Source of the DNA: Arabidopsis thaliana
Taxonomy: Eukaryota; Streptophyta; Magnoliopsida; Brassicales; Brassicaceae
Reading direction: 5' to 3'
Length of the DNA stretch: 64,000 nt
NCBI RefSeq assembly: GCF_000001735.4
Contig: NC_003070.9
Location: forward strand, 20,073,971-20,137,970
Shown here: positions 19,914 through 33,194 of the stretch, piece by piece
Position numbering within the stretch: the stretch's first letter is position 1
Layout: each line of letters begins with the position of its first letter
Notes under the pieces: model-generated
What the model was told of the DNA's origin: nothing
Seen by the model: only the letters and a program-made list of their open reading frames with translations
Database searches by the model: none
Position numbers and translations under genes: made by a program

Positions 19914-22653
19914 ATTCCCTCTTTAGTATTTGGCCTTTGTAATCTCTTTTTTTGTTCTTGATAAAACTCACCTTGTAATATTGTTATTGTAATTTTGAAT
20001 CGTGTTGACATTCAAGAGTAGAGGTGTTCTATATATCAAGTTTTTTTTATGAAGGAAATCTTTAAGTTCTATATTCTTTGGTTATCATCAAACTCAAAAC
20101 AAGTATCGCAAAGATGTACGTACGAATTCTAGAAAATTGAAATAAAGACGTGCTATACAAATAGCAGATGTTGTTGATCAGTGTTGACCTTTTTTTTTTT
20201 CCTTTACAAAATAAAAATATTATGATATCATTCCTGCTAAATCCTCGTGAGTCGACATAAAGAATTACAAACACAAGAAGCCTAGTTTTGAAAAGATACG
20301 GCCAGGTCCATTTGTAATAATAGTCTTTTTGTACCTATGTAATTAGTAACTTCGACATTAATCTTACGGTTTTTAATTTTTTTTTTTTTTTACGTTTTTT
20401 TAATCTTGGGCCGTATATTTGTAGGTAAAGGTTTACTTAGTTATTGTAAGTATACTGTACCATATTCTGTATATTATGGATTGTTATGGTTCGTCAGATT
20501 TTATAGTATACATTGATGCGAAAAAGGTTCCAAAACAACCAAAAAGAAATAGAAAAATAAAAACCATTTTTTGTCCAAAACAATCCAATTCTAAAAGTTG
20601 TTTTTAGATTTCCTTGTGCTGTATATGAAAATGCCCAAACAGAGAAATAACTAGCAGAACCGTCCCTTGAACCAAGTGGGTCAAGCCCATGCATGTGGCC
20701 AATTAAAAAATTTCAGATCAATGTTAAATTGTTGGAGGACATTCAAACATAATATGTTACTGTTTCTCCTTACCAAAACCACACTTAAAACATCCGAGTT
20801 TATACTTATGCATCGATTCTGGAGTTTTAAATTTACCGCGCGCAAACTATCACTAACCAGATGAAATGTTTCATTTTTCGATGACGTTTTTATTTATGTC
20901 TCTATCTTTCTGTTCTGTTTTTTTTTTCTCTATTCAGAATTTCTCTTTTTTAAAAATATTCTTCATAAACTTATCATTTTTTGGGAGTTTTAATAGTGTA
21001 TGAATTAAGGCCCCCTGACTAAATTTCGATATTCGACAATATTTATCAACGTAACGTCAATAACTTAACTAGCAAAACCTCCCTATAAAACTAGAATCTC
21101 TACCATATAGTATATAAAACGGAGTATATATATATTAAAAATAATTTCTAATAGTAAATGTGAACCAAACGTGCATGATAATTGATACATGTATCTGGAA
21201 TGGAGAGCCACCATATAATGCCAGCTTTGGGATCAATTGATTGCAATCATTCTCTCTCGGATATAATTGCGTGTATATGGCTCTTTCTAGATTTCATGGA
21301 AGTTTCGCTAAAAACAGCTTATATACTTTTTGTGACGCTTCTAAAAAAAGACTTTAATAACATGTTGAAAGTTTATGCTTCTTTTTAAACAATTTGGGCT
21401 TTCATTTTAGAAACACAGCATTGCAAATACATATAACATATAGTTATTTCTGATATATTCTTTAAAAAAAAATCCCAAAAAACTATTGTAGAGCTGCATA
21501 TTATTTTTTGTCTTTGAAAAGTGTTGCTTAAACTGATTGTTTTTATCATGTATATGATTTGGAAGTGATTAATTAAAATAAACAAAATTTTGATACTAAT
21601 TAAATTAATTGATTTGGAAGTGTTTTTTAACTTGGAAGTGAAGTGATTAATTGAATTAAATATTAATATAGTAATATTTTTCGTGAAAGTATAGAATTTT
21701 TTTTTTCGAGAAATTAATAACAGTTCATTTACCATACTGAGAATGAATATGGTAATATAAATTTTTCATTTCGAAAAATACGAAATATGTTTAAATCATT
21801 TCTTAGTATAATTTGGTATATTGTATTGAACTGTTAAAAAAATGAAGGATAGGATGAACATTTTTCTCAAAAAATCCTAGGTTTGAAATTGATTCCTTCA
21901 TTTTTGTTCTTAATTTAATAGAAAACTTGTTATAGTTTTTCCTGATTTTAAGGTTATAATTTTTAAAAATATCTATTCAACGAAATAATTCTTTTAATAT
22001 TTTATATTTTTAATTATAATTTCTTTTATTATTATTTTTAATACCAAGGTAGTAAAACATTAGTAAGTTACATAATAAGTTAATTTTGAATGAAAGTTAC
22101 ACCACTCATCCTGAAGAATTAGTCTGATGGTAAAACTGGATCATCTCTGATTATCAATATAATAAATAAAATTGTACAGTATGAAAGAGGAAGAGAAAGA
22201 TACTCATATTTATGTTTTAGGTAACATTGCATTAAATGAACAAAATTGTCTAGTAATTGAATTTTGCAAATAAACAAGGCGCGATCTACGGAGATATTTG
22301 CGATTATAAAATTCCACGTACATGTTTATAACAACAACAAAATGCAAAAATAATGGAGAAAATTTAATAATTTCATGATAATACGGAAATAATTACGACG
22401 ATGATTTGTCAATGCATTCAACCACCCATAATTTTTCGGCGAAATAATTGATTTTCTATCAATCCAACAGAATCACAACGTTTTAATTTTCTATAACTCT
22501 AAAATTAAGAATCAAAGAAGGAACCAAAAGGATGGTATTAAGTACAATGATGGTTCTATTGTATTTTGGCTTTAAATTATTTTTTGGTAGAATAAGTTAT
22601 TTTCTAAAATTGAAATATCTGAAGTCTGATCGATTTCGGACTTATAGCTAGTC

Positions 22654-22776
22654 CCAGAAACATTCAGTTTATATATATGGTCAGAAAAAGAAACTAGACT
22701 AAAACAGGAAAAAAAAAATGTCGTCGTCGTCGTCTCTAATAATTAAGTTGAATTTGGCTTAGCTGAATGTTTCTGG
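22654..22776. repeat. Inverted repeat, 14-bp arms
   Basis: CCAGAAACATTCAG (22654-22667) is exactly complementary to CTGAATGTTTCTGG (22763-22776), with a 95-base spacer. The arms do not extend, so a microRNA-type hairpin or MITE is not well supported. Confidence 0.5.
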
Positions 22777-23047
22777 CGTTGTCCAAATGTGGGTGCCCAA
22801 CAGGCAACGCTCACGTGGTTCTTTCTCAATACCCCAACATTTATATGTATAAGTTATCCTCTTCTTCTTAATATACTTATGCTTCTTAATACGCGTGGGT
22901 TAGTTTATTTGTGTCACCAAAATATTTTTGAAAACGAGACTAGCTAGGGATAAAACGTCTTTGTGGATGAATAATGAAGTTAACATATATAAGAAACCAT
23001 GGGATTTTAACAAAAAAAAAAAAAAAAAACATGGATCCCGTGACAGT

Positions 23048-23065
23048 CTGCGCGCGCGCGCGCAG
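23048..23065. repeat. CG-alternating palindrome
   Basis: CTGCGCGCGCGCGCGCAG, an 18-bp perfect palindrome of alternating pyrimidine-purine, about 20 bp after a 19-A tract in otherwise AT-rich DNA. It is a candidate Z-DNA-forming and CG-methylated site. Confidence 0.85.
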
Positions 23066-24591
23066 CATAGTAGAGGCCAAGAGCGAATGTTATTTGATTC
23101 ACTTTTGTTTGGTTCTTTTGTCAACATTCACTCTTTATTTCGATACTCTTGCTTCCGTATCATGGATTTTTTTATTACGTTGACAACTAGAATATATGTT
23201 TTATTTTTTTTGAAAAAGATACTATATGTTTTATCGTTCAAAAAAGATGAGTCAAGTACTACAATTTACCTATCATTTTTTTTTTTTGTTAAACCATAAC
23301 TTTCAAATTGATCCAATGTTTCAGGACACTTACTTTCAAAGTTTATCAACACCTATTGCATTTTATTTTCTTAAGATATTAAATTTTCTGTAATTGTTTA
23401 TCTAAAGCATGGTTAGTATTCTGATTTTTTGACAAAAGGAAAATAACGACAACATCACTAATATTTCAACGTTCCTTTTTTTTCCTCCACAAAATTCAAC
23501 GTTTCATTTTACGCGCACAGATTTTTATTTTTTCTATGTATATTTTGTAACGATTTTTTTAAAAAAATATTTGTAATAGTTATTAGTATATGCTAAATAT
23601 TGAATACAATTAATTTGCTAATTTCCTTTGTAGTTGGTCATGACATGATATCTATTGGTTTATGCTAGTTTTATTGTTATTCAATTTTAAACTCAAATAA
23701 TGCATATTATTGATGAAAAGATATACTACAATATTAAACAAAAGTTAACATAGTTACTGAGGAAAATGGAATACGGAGAAATTAAGAAATGATATATTAT
23801 GTGCTATATTATTATTAGTCGCAATGATATCTTTATAATAAAACACCTATTAAAGAATATTTGTCGTTTCCAGTTACATCTAAGATATATAATATATATT
23901 TTTTTCCTAGCATAAATTCCCGGAAACAGCATGTGATGAAGGAATATATCTTGAAGTTTATAGTTGTTGACCAAAAAAAACATTAATTCTATTATTTCTA
24001 TAGTTATAAATTTAGTTAGAGTATGAAAAACAACACCATCTTATTCATGATAAACACAAGACGTATAAACACGACAAAAATTCTTTAAGAAGAGTTTTAT
24101 TTCGATATGATTCAAAAAGTTTCAAAAGCTGTTATAGTTCGATTTCGGTGTGTTATCCATATAACTAAAAAGTTGGACAGCTTTCATTGAAATATACTAC
24201 TCAAAGAATAAGAAATTACTAGATTTATTATGTTGTCTCATCATGTTTATGACTTATATGAGTATCAACGTGGATGAAAGTGGTCGCTTCTTCCTCATCG
24301 GAAATCAAAATACCGCATGTTCATACAAATCAAGAAAATTATAATTTACAAATATTGTAAAGAGCTAATTATTTTATAAACATAGGATATCAAATGTGGA
24401 CCTAAAAAAGTTTGAAAATGCACCACTCAAATAATTAATGCATACAGCCAAGCAAGTAAAACATTAGAAAGACAAAAAATAAATACTTTTAAACAATTTA
24501 TATTATATAGTTTTTCATCTCAAAACTCAACAATATAAACCCTATTCCACCATCTTCTATTCCCTCACAAACAACAACATTGTTAAGAATA

Positions 24592-26775
24592 ATGGCACCA
24601 ATCAAAGAATTCATATCCAAATTCTCAGATTTCAAAAACAACAAGAAACTCATTCTCTCCTCCGCCGCAATAGCCTTGCTATTATTGGCCTCCATAGTCG
24701 GAATCGCCGCCACAACAACAAACCAAAACAAAAACCAAAAAATCACAACTCTATCTTCGACATCACACGCCATTCTAAAATCTGTTTGCAGCTCAACACT
24801 ATACCCGGAGCTCTGTTTTTCCGCCGTGGCAGCCACCGGAGGAAAAGAGCTGACGTCACAGAAAGAAGTCATCGAAGCGTCACTTAACCTAACTACCAAA
24901 GCCGTGAAACACAACTACTTCGCTGTCAAGAAGCTGATCGCGAAGAGAAAAGGTTTGACACCGCGTGAGGTCACGGCGCTTCACGACTGTTTGGAGACAA
25001 TCGACGAGACGTTAGATGAGCTCCACGTGGCGGTGGAGGATCTTCATCAGTATCCTAAGCAAAAATCTCTGAGGAAACATGCCGATGATCTCAAAACACT
25101 AATCAGCTCAGCCATTACTAATCAAGGGACTTGCCTTGACGGTTTCTCTTACGACGACGCCGATAGGAAAGTTCGTAAGGCGTTATTGAAGGGTCAGGTA
25201 CGTAAATAGTTTTACTCTTTTAAAAGTTTAGATTATAGTATTATCTTCGACATACGACTTACTCGGTAAAATAATGTAGTGATTATAGTTGGTCCATAAT
25301 TAGAGCACTTAACTCTTCAAATACGTACCCAAAACATTTGTTTTACTAGGAAATCTTTTAATATGTAACAGCTTTATAATATTGAACGGTATCAAAACAG
25401 GTACACGTGGAGCACATGTGTAGCAACGCATTAGCAATGATCAAGAACATGACAGAAACCGACATAGCCAACTTTGAGCTAAGAGATAAGTCTTCAACCT
25501 TCACCAACAACAACAACCGCAAGCTCAAGGAGGTTACCGGCGACTTAGACAGTGATGGATGGCCAAAGTGGTTATCCGTTGGAGACAGAAGGCTTCTTCA
25601 AGGGTCAACAATTAAAGCAGACGCTACGGTGGCGGATGACGGAAGCGGTGACTTTACAACGGTAGCCGCGGCTGTGGCTGCGGCGCCAGAGAAGAGTAAC
25701 AAGAGGTTTGTGATACATATAAAGGCAGGAGTTTATAGAGAGAATGTGGAAGTGACGAAGAAGAAGACGAATATAATGTTCTTGGGAGATGGCCGTGGCA
25801 AAACTATTATCACTGGAAGTAGAAATGTCGTCGATGGAAGCACCACTTTCCACTCCGCTACTGTTGGTAAATACTGTTCTTCTTTGATTTTATTTTTAAG
25901 GAATTAAGTAAACAGTAGTATCACGTAATAGCTAACAACACATACTGACATACACATTTGTTTGTATGTAAAAAGAATGTAATAATGACGCATGTGTAAC
26001 GTTTTGTTGGTAGATGATAACGTAGACACGATCGTAACTCATTTCCACGGTTAAATGATAGTACTGTTTTCTATTGACTGTAGCTGCCGTCGGCGAGAGG
26101 TTTCTAGCGCGTGACATCACATTCCAAAACACCGCCGGTCCGTCGAAGCATCAAGCGGTGGCTCTCCGAGTCGGATCAGATTTTTCCGCTTTTTACCAAT
26201 GCGACATGTTTGCTTATCAAGACACACTTTATGTCCACTCAAATCGTCAATTCTTTGTGAAATGTCACATAACCGGAACCGTCGATTTCATCTTCGGAAA
26301 CGCAGCCGCGGTTTTACAAGACTGCGATATAAATGCACGCAGACCAAATTCCGGTCAGAAAAACATGGTTACCGCCCAAGGACGGTCTGATCCGAATCAA
26401 AACACGGGGATTGTGATCCAGAATTGTCGTATTGGTGGCACGTCGGATCTTTTGGCCGTGAAAGGAACGTTCCCGACGTATCTTGGTCGTCCTTGGAAGG
26501 AATATTCACGGACGGTGATAATGCAATCGGATATATCCGACGTGATCCGACCCGAAGGATGGCATGAGTGGAGCGGGAGTTTTGCGTTGGACACTCTAAC
26601 TTATAGAGAGTATTTGAATAGAGGAGGAGGGGCAGGAACTGCAAATAGAGTGAAGTGGAAGGGCTATAAGGTAATTACAAGTGATACAGAAGCTCAGCCA
26701 TTTACGGCTGGTCAGTTTATTGGTGGTGGAGGCTGGTTAGCGTCGACCGGTTTTCCTTTCTCGTTAAGTCTTTGA
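24592..26775 (+). CDS. PME2: Pectin methylesterase 2 (type I, PMEI-PME)
   Basis: Exons 24592-25197, 25401-25866 and 26084-26775 give 587 residues, the length I know for PME2. The start is the ATG in AATAATGGCACC. Order: cytosolic start, membrane anchor/signal (about residues 23-42, ILSSAAIALLLLASIVGIAA), PMEI-type pro-domain (about 58-205, Cys-containing SVCSSTLYPELC), RRLL processing site (about 263-266), catalytic domain to the end. Active-site motifs are GVYRE, QAVAL, QDTLYVHS, DFIFGNAAAV and LGRPWKEYSRT, including the Gln, two Asp and Arg typical of the family. It removes methyl groups from homogalacturonan in the wall; the pro-domain restrains it until cleavage in the secretory pathway. 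Tandem paralogue PME1 follows. Confidence 0.97.
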
Positions 26776-27562
26776 AATTAAAAGATTGACTTATTATTTT
26801 AATAAACATTGTATTTCTCTATCTACATGTATCATTAAATCGATGTTCATATATGATTCTCAAGTTGAACCAAGTCAATGCATAACTCGGGCTGGTATAG
26901 TTTTAAGGCCTAAATAACCGGACTTTACGGGGTTTATTGGGTTGATTACTTGATTCTAATTCATAAATTAAGATAAACCGGGAATCAAACACAATGTTGG
27001 TGTTGTGTCACTTGTCGGCATTAAAGCCCTAAAGAGATAGAGATAGGGACGCCACATGTTAGAGACGCACATGGCCATTTTAATATTTGCTAAGATAATG
27101 TTCTTTGTTTTCTTTTAATTTGTAGACATTTTCATGTGTTTTTTTTTGGTTCTCTCCAATGTGTATGCTTGAAAAATATACCGAGGAACCCATAGAATTG
27201 TAAAGAATGTTCGCTTTCTATGGACCTACTACGGATGTAGACGACTTTGACATATACATAATACATAAAACCATTTTTTGTCTTTAAACCAAATTACAAT
27301 ATAATCAAGTTGATTAATCAAAATAATTACAACGTTATCATGAATCTTCACATGCAAGATCCTACACACACACTTAGACGACAAGAAGTCACCGTGGAAC
27401 AAGCGCGTCACGTTCATCATTCACATTTACTTAATCCCACTTAAAAAGGCAAACAACAACATGTCTTCTCTAACATAAACAACAGAACATAACAAAGCCC
27501 AAACAATCTTAGTAATAATCCCAAAAACCAGAAAAAAAGGAGCTTTGCTTTTGTAGGAATTA
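26776..27562. other. Intergenic between PME2 and PME1
   Basis: 3' flank of PME2 and promoter of PME1. AT-rich, no open frame or repeat of note. The A-rich leader before 27563 is typical. Confidence 0.5.
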
Positions 27563-29488
27563 ATGGATTCAGTGAACTCCTTCAAAGGATATGGAAAAGT
27601 AGACGAAGCTCAAGATTTAGCATTGAAGAAAAAGACAAGAAAACGTCTACTTCTACTATCCATCTCCGTCGTAGTTCTCATCGCCGTAATAATCGCCGCC
27701 GTAGTCGCCACCGTCGTTCACAAGAACAAAAACGAGTCAACACCGAGTCCACCTCCCGAGTTAACACCATCCACTTCACTCAAAGCCATTTGCAGTGTAA
27801 CTCGTTTCCCTGAATCTTGCATTTCAAGTATCTCAAAGCTTCCATCTTCCAACACAACAGATCCAGAGACTCTATTCAAGCTCTCATTGAAAGTAATCAT
27901 CGATGAGCTTGATTCGATTTCCGATTTACCGGAGAAGCTATCGAAAGAGACTGAAGACGAAAGAATCAAATCTGCGTTAAGGGTTTGTGGAGATCTGATC
28001 GAAGATGCTTTAGATCGACTCAACGACACTGTTTCCGCCATTGATGACGAAGAAAAGAAGAAAACTTTGTCATCTTCCAAAATCGAAGATCTCAAAACTT
28101 GGCTAAGCGCAACGGTAACAGATCACGAGACGTGTTTCGATTCGTTAGATGAGTTGAAACAGAACAAAACAGAGTATGCGAACTCGACGATTACTCAGAA
28201 TCTGAAATCGGCAATGAGTAGATCAACGGAGTTCACAAGTAACAGTCTTGCAATAGTATCGAAGATTCTTTCTGCGTTAAGCGATTTGGGGATTCCGATA
28301 CACAGGAGAAGAAGACTGATGAGTCATCATCATCAGCAAAGTGTGGATTTTGAGAAATGGGCACGACGGAGGTTGTTGCAAACGGCAGGTTTAAAGCCTG
28401 ATGTGACGGTGGCGGGTGATGGAACCGGTGATGTGTTGACTGTGAATGAAGCGGTGGCTAAGGTGCCGAAGAAGAGTTTGAAGATGTTTGTGATTTATGT
28501 GAAGAGTGGAACTTATGTTGAGAATGTTGTGATGGATAAGAGTAAATGGAACGTTATGATTTACGGTGACGGCAAAGGGAAGACCATTATTTCCGGCAGC
28601 AAGAACTTCGTCGACGGGACTCCTACTTACGAAACGGCGACGTTTGGTGAGTCCTCTTCTTCCCTTGTTCCTTATTATTATCTTTGATTAAGTTGTTAAG
28701 ATTAGTGAAGAGGTCAAATTTGATTTGGTTTAGGTAAGAACAAAAAAGACTTGACATTGTTACATAGTTTACCAATTTAGCTATGGTTGTTAAGTTTCTC
28801 TTTTGATGCAGCTATACAAGGCAAAGGATTTATAATGAAGGATATTGGAATCATAAACACCGCGGGAGCAGCAAAACACCAAGCTGTGGCATTCCGATCA
28901 GGCTCTGATTTCTCAGTCTATTACCAATGCTCATTCGATGGTTTTCAAGACACTCTTTACCCTCACTCCAACCGCCAATTCTACCGTGACTGCGACGTTA
29001 CTGGGACAATCGACTTCATTTTCGGAAGTGCTGCGGTCGTTTTCCAAGGCTGCAAAATCATGCCTCGCCAGCCTCTTTCTAACCAATTCAACACCATAAC
29101 CGCTCAGGGCAAAAAAGATCCGAACCAAAGCTCGGGGATGTCGATTCAACGATGCACTATCTCCGCAAACGGCAATGTGATTGCTCCCACGTATCTTGGC
29201 CGGCCGTGGAAGGAGTTTTCCACGACGGTTATTATGGAGACGGTGATTGGAGCAGTGGTTCGACCGTCCGGGTGGATGTCATGGGTTTCTGGAGTTGATC
29301 CACCAGCAAGTATTGTCTACGGAGAGTATAAGAATACGGGCCCGGGTTCAGATGTAACGCAGAGAGTTAAATGGGCTGGATATAAACCGGTTATGTCGGA
29401 CGCCGAGGCTGCGAAGTTTACAGTGGCTACGCTTTTACACGGAGCTGATTGGATACCGGCAACAGGAGTGATCAATCAGCTATCTTAA
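27563..29488 (+). CDS. PME1: Pectin methylesterase 1 (type I, PMEI-PME)
   Basis: Two exons, 27563-28646 and 28812-29488, give 586 residues. A membrane anchor lies at about residues 29-52 (LLLLSISVVVLIAVIIAAVV) and the PMEI pro-domain at about 72-225 (SLKAICSVTRFPESC). There are two basic processing candidates (RRRRLM about 247 and RRRLLQ about 267), then the catalytic domain with GTYVE, QAVAF, QDTLYPHS, DFIFGSAAVV and LGRPWKEFS. It lacks the intron that splits PME2 before its processing site but shares the intron inside the catalytic domain. Role as for PME2: demethylating wall pectin and so setting its calcium cross-linking and stiffness. Spacing and shared intron show origin by tandem duplication with PME2. 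Confidence 0.97.
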
Positions 29489-30160
29489 TATAGTGACAAT
29501 ACAATTGGATTCGTAGCTTGTTTTTGAAAACATCCGGTTGTGATCTACTTTATATTTGTTTGACACTTATGCATGATCTGTAATTTTTTCCAACATAGTT
29601 GTATTTTGTGTATCCCCTAATACGATATCTTCTTGATGTAGAACTATCAAAGCTACTCGCTTTTTGTAGCTCACACCTTGAACTCGAATTATAACACAAC
29701 GATGATACTGTTACTAACCATTACTCACCTTCATATCCTTGTCATCGGGACATTGTCGACGATGTTACTAACAAACGGGATGATCATAAATCCGATAAAA
29801 ATCTAATTATCTGATGGCGATTAATTAGGAGCCGGCTCCTAAACAAAAATCTAACTCAATACTAATCTATCCACACTAAACAAAACCAGAATAAACAAGA
29901 TTAACTTGTGGAGCAAGCCAGAATAAATCTATCCATATAGTCAGGACAAAGCCAAGTCGAAGAGCAAGTAACAAAACGTAAGTGGTAGGAAAGGAAATTT
30001 TATAAGTCACAAATCCGAAAGGTTATTGAATGACATGGGAGCCAAAAGATTCTCTTACACAACCGACTAAAATGTGACATGATCCTCAATCTAACAGACA
30101 AAAGTAACAAGTTTTGTGACACAAGCTGATAGGTAAATTACCCAAATTGAGTTTTTTCAA
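29489..30160. other. Intergenic between convergent PME1 and PAE1
   Basis: Holds the 3' regions of both genes. No reading frame, RNA gene or mobile element recognised. Confidence 0.5.
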
Positions 30161-31822
30161 TCAAAGACGAGCGATGACTGCTTCGACTTCTTGTGGAGTG
30201 TAGAGATGATAAGCTGGTGCTACCTTGGCAATATCCACGTTATTTGGAGTCACCTATCACCAACCAATACAATTAGATTGAGCAAGAACTTCTGTTTACA
30301 GTTTTGGATTGTAAAATTTGTACCTTTTCTTCCATAACTTGCTTTAGGATAGATACAGCGATAGTCTCAGCTTCTTGTAGAGACAAATCCTGCAACAAGT
30401 TAATGAAACTAAAGGTTTTAATGGCAAATAAAGTGATGTAATCAAATAATTTATTGAAAAACAATTGGGAAAAAGTTCAAGTTACTTTGTTGAATTGCTC
30501 TTGAAGAGAGCTATCAGCTCCTTCAGAACCTGAACCAATTGCCTTTGCATTGCACTGCCAGAATGTTCCTGAAGGATCAGTGTAGTACCTGTAACAAGAC
30601 AGAGTCATTTACAAGAAGATAAACTAACTTACACAAGTGAACCATTTCAGTAGAAGAAATCCAACTGAAGGAGAACTTACAAGCTTGGTCCATTTTCATC
30701 ATGGCCAGCAATGAGAAGAGATACTCCAAACGGCCGAGACTGTAGTCACATTAATGACAAAGAGAATCAGTACACACAATACAACGACTAAATATGGATA
30801 TCCAACTTATCAAGGTTTTGTTCTAATCAGTAATTCCAATTTTGATTATTACCATTGATTCTTCCTCTCCTTCACCAAACCGTAAAGCCAGATCACACAG
30901 TGCTTGTGTTGTGGACTCTACAGTCATCGGCTCACCATACGAGAATCTATGGTTCTGTACAAGAGCAAAAGAAGCCGTCAATAACACATAAAAGACCTGT
31001 TGAAGCTAAAAGAAAAGACCCTAGAGACAGAAACCTTACTTGAGTTTCAACTCTAGCATGCTCAACAAGTGTGCGCGCGTCAGCAATTAAACCGCTCATA
31101 GCACAACCAATATGGTCATCAATTTCCATAATCTTCTCCACACTGCTCGGTTCCTGGGGAAAAAGAAAAAGCATTTAACATATACTGAGAAAGCTAATAT
31201 CACCATAACTAACATAGAAAGCTTATATGCTTCTGCTTGATCATATCATCAGATTCAATTCAAATTGTTCCAAAATAGTGAATCACAAGAAAAATTCTGA
31301 AAAACATAGAATTCAAAGTTAGCAAGCAAACCAGCAATGGCGACGTGATACGCTTCTCGACAGCAAGCACAACTCCTTCTTTTGTCTTTACTCCAATTGC
31401 AGTAGAACCAAGCTGCAACAAAATTCAACACTCATCAGAGTCTCAACAAAATTCAACAATCCCTTTTACAAATTTGAAATGCAAACTACATCGATTAAAC
31501 AAGGAAATGTGAGCTAGAACTTGTGCAAATAAGCTAAAGCAATCAAAGAAAACCGTAAATCAACCATTACCCTTTCTTCAAAATTTCTCGATTTCCATAG
31601 GAAACTAACAAATTGAGGAATCGAAAAGTTACCTTGATAGCTTCAATGGCATATTCCACTTGAAATAGCCTTCCTTCTGGAGAAAAAGTGTTCACTCCTC
31701 TGTCATACTCAGTTCTTCGCACAACAAAATCAGAAACCACCATAAGCAAAACAAACGATTGAAGTAAAGGAAGAAAATTTCAATGAACCCAGAAGTAGAT
31801 AGAGATACCTAGTGAGAAACAT
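30161..31822 (-). CDS. PAE1: 20S proteasome subunit alpha5
   Basis: Nine minus-strand exons: 31809-31822, 31633-31714, 31332-31412, 31040-31153, 30853-30954, 30681-30739, 30486-30588, 30324-30389, 30161-30253. They sum to 714 nt, exactly 237 residues as known for PAE1. The start is a 14-nt micro-exon (MFLTR), joined to [22 protein letters not shown], the alpha-subunit signature. An unspliced alternative ATG at 31743 would give a longer N-terminus and is less likely. Alpha subunits are not catalytic. They form the outer rings of the 20S core and gate substrate entry, docking with the 19S base whose ATPase RPT1 is the relative of the chimeric gene at the left end. The C-terminus is EVEAVIARL. 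Its exon 2 is copied as a relic at 5561-5642. Confidence 0.96.
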
Positions 31823-32098
31823 CTTCTTCTTCTCTTCCGATTTCGATCTGCAAAACCTCTTAAAGTCCTTCGCACAACGGAATCAAAACCCTAGAAAAAC
31901 AACGGATCTGAGTTAATCCAGAGATTCAGAGAAAATAAAAATCATCACAATGAACTTGTTGAGAGTATAGAATCAAACCAGCTAATTGATCTGCGAATCG
32001 GAGAATAAACAGAAGCTTTTGCTCTCTTTTTAGCTTTCAAAGACGCACTTCTTCTTGAAGAACAAGTTAGATTGTTTCTAAACGCAGCGTTTTTTATA

Positions 32099-32150
32099 AT
32101 GGGCTTTCATGGGCCTAACTATATTAAGCCTGGGTCACCCAATTAGGCCT
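32099..32150 (-). promoter_or_regulatory. Site II-type elements upstream of PAE1
   Basis: ATGGGCTTTCATGGGCCTAAC (split: ATGGGCT and ATGGGCC) and CAATTAGGCC cluster 280-330 bp upstream of the PAE1 start. TGGGCC/TGGGCT words are TCP-factor sites typical of housekeeping plant promoters. Inference from motif only. Confidence 0.35.
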
Positions 32151-32785
32151 TTCTTTGTATTTTTGAAAAATTATGAGACAGCTATAGAACTGACTGGAAT
32201 TTGAACATGTTCCAATTTATCTCAATGTCAGAAGTTAAGTGTAACAATAAAAGAAAAAGACAAAAATTGGCAGTCCAGGTTATTATTTTTTTGCTGTACA
32301 CAAATAAATGTTTTTTTTAGAAATAATTAGTTTTAGTGAATAAAACCAAACAGAAAAGTACAAAATAATTGAAAGAGTGTTGTCTCGTAAAAGTATGGGA
32401 ACGATGAAAAGCTGTGACTTGTTGCGAGACTTCTTCTCCTTCCAGACGCAAAAGTTTGTCTTTGGTCAGTCTCTCTTATTTCTCTAAACACTTTTGCATG
32501 ATAACAACTATTCGAATTTCGTTACTAAAAGACAACAAGAACAAAACTCCTTATATATATTAATGGAAATAGTCTTCACTAGTGTTTGTGTTTTTTCCTA
32601 CCAATTTTAGAACTCCAAAAAAAAAAAAAAAACTTATATATTCTAGTGATTTGTTCTAGTACACTTATGTTTAGGTTTTGGTTTCGATCTCTTTCGATTT
32701 AGGCTTTAAAATTTCTGTTTTGTAATGTGTTCATGTTTCCCCTTTATAGGGTTTTAGACTCCAAAAAATTTACGTTTTCCTCCAG

Positions 32786-32855
32786 CTTTAGTTTTCAAGG
32801 ACTTTTCTCTCGTACGTCGACTTTAGTTTCCGATGACTTTTCTTTCGTCCATCGG
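32786..32855. repeat. 35-bp direct tandem repeat
   Basis: Two adjacent 35-bp units (32786-32820 and 32821-32855), both CTTTAGTTT...GACTTTTCT(C/T)TCGT..., with the start of a third (GCTTAGCTTCCC) behind. About 75 percent identical. Not in a coding region. Confidence 0.8.
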
Positions 32856-33194
32856 CTTAGCTTCCCTTGTTTGAAATTTGTATTTCACCATGGTTCCAAA
32901 ACAAGTTTCAGATGAAAGAAAAAAAAAGTTCTAGTACACTTATTTTATACCACTCAAGTTCAACGCACAAAATTACAATTCTATGTTCAACTTTTTTTCG
33001 TTTAATTCTGCAAATTAATTTACAGAAAAAAATCCGTTTTTTTGAAAAGAAGTTTTGCGATTCGTTATTCCATATCGGCTTTTTACTTTCTTGCATAAAC
33101 AATAAACGAACATACATGTTGATAATTGAAACACATAAACAGTAATTTCTTGTGTTTGTTTATGTGTATTTTACTCTCTTTTACTTTGACTGAG

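Larger units (their letters stand above)
19912..24591. other. Long AT-rich gap upstream of PME2
   Basis: About 4.7 kb without a convincing gene. All open frames on both strands are short and AT-driven. Local items are a GTGGGTCAAGCCCATG partial palindrome (20677-20692), repeats of GATTTGGAAGTG near 21558 and 21610, a 14-bp inverted repeat (22654-22667 / 22763-22776), a TCG-repeat (near 22722), an A tract (23011-23029) and a CG-repeat palindrome (23048-23065). No tRNA was recognised. The right end is presumably the PME2 promoter. Confidence 0.5.
31823..33194. other. Intergenic: PAE1 promoter and remorin 3' flank
   Basis: Contains the PAE1 leader and promoter (next entry), a 35-bp tandem repeat (32786-32855), a 15-A run (32620-32633) and AT-rich filler. 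A 30-codon plus-strand frame near 32395 is not convincing. Confidence 0.5.

Noticed and set aside
20640-20700. Possible terminal hairpin of a DNA transposon
   Set aside because: Only a short imperfect palindrome around GGGTCAAGCCC. No second terminus or target duplication found.
31715-31743. Alternative N-terminus of PAE1 from an ATG at 31743
   Set aside because: The spliced 14-nt first exon at 31809-31822 gives exactly the known 237-residue protein, and the acceptor at 31715 is good.
32395-32490. 30-codon frame near an A-rich spacer
   Set aside because: No promoter, no signal sequence and no recognisable peptide motif. Length is within chance.
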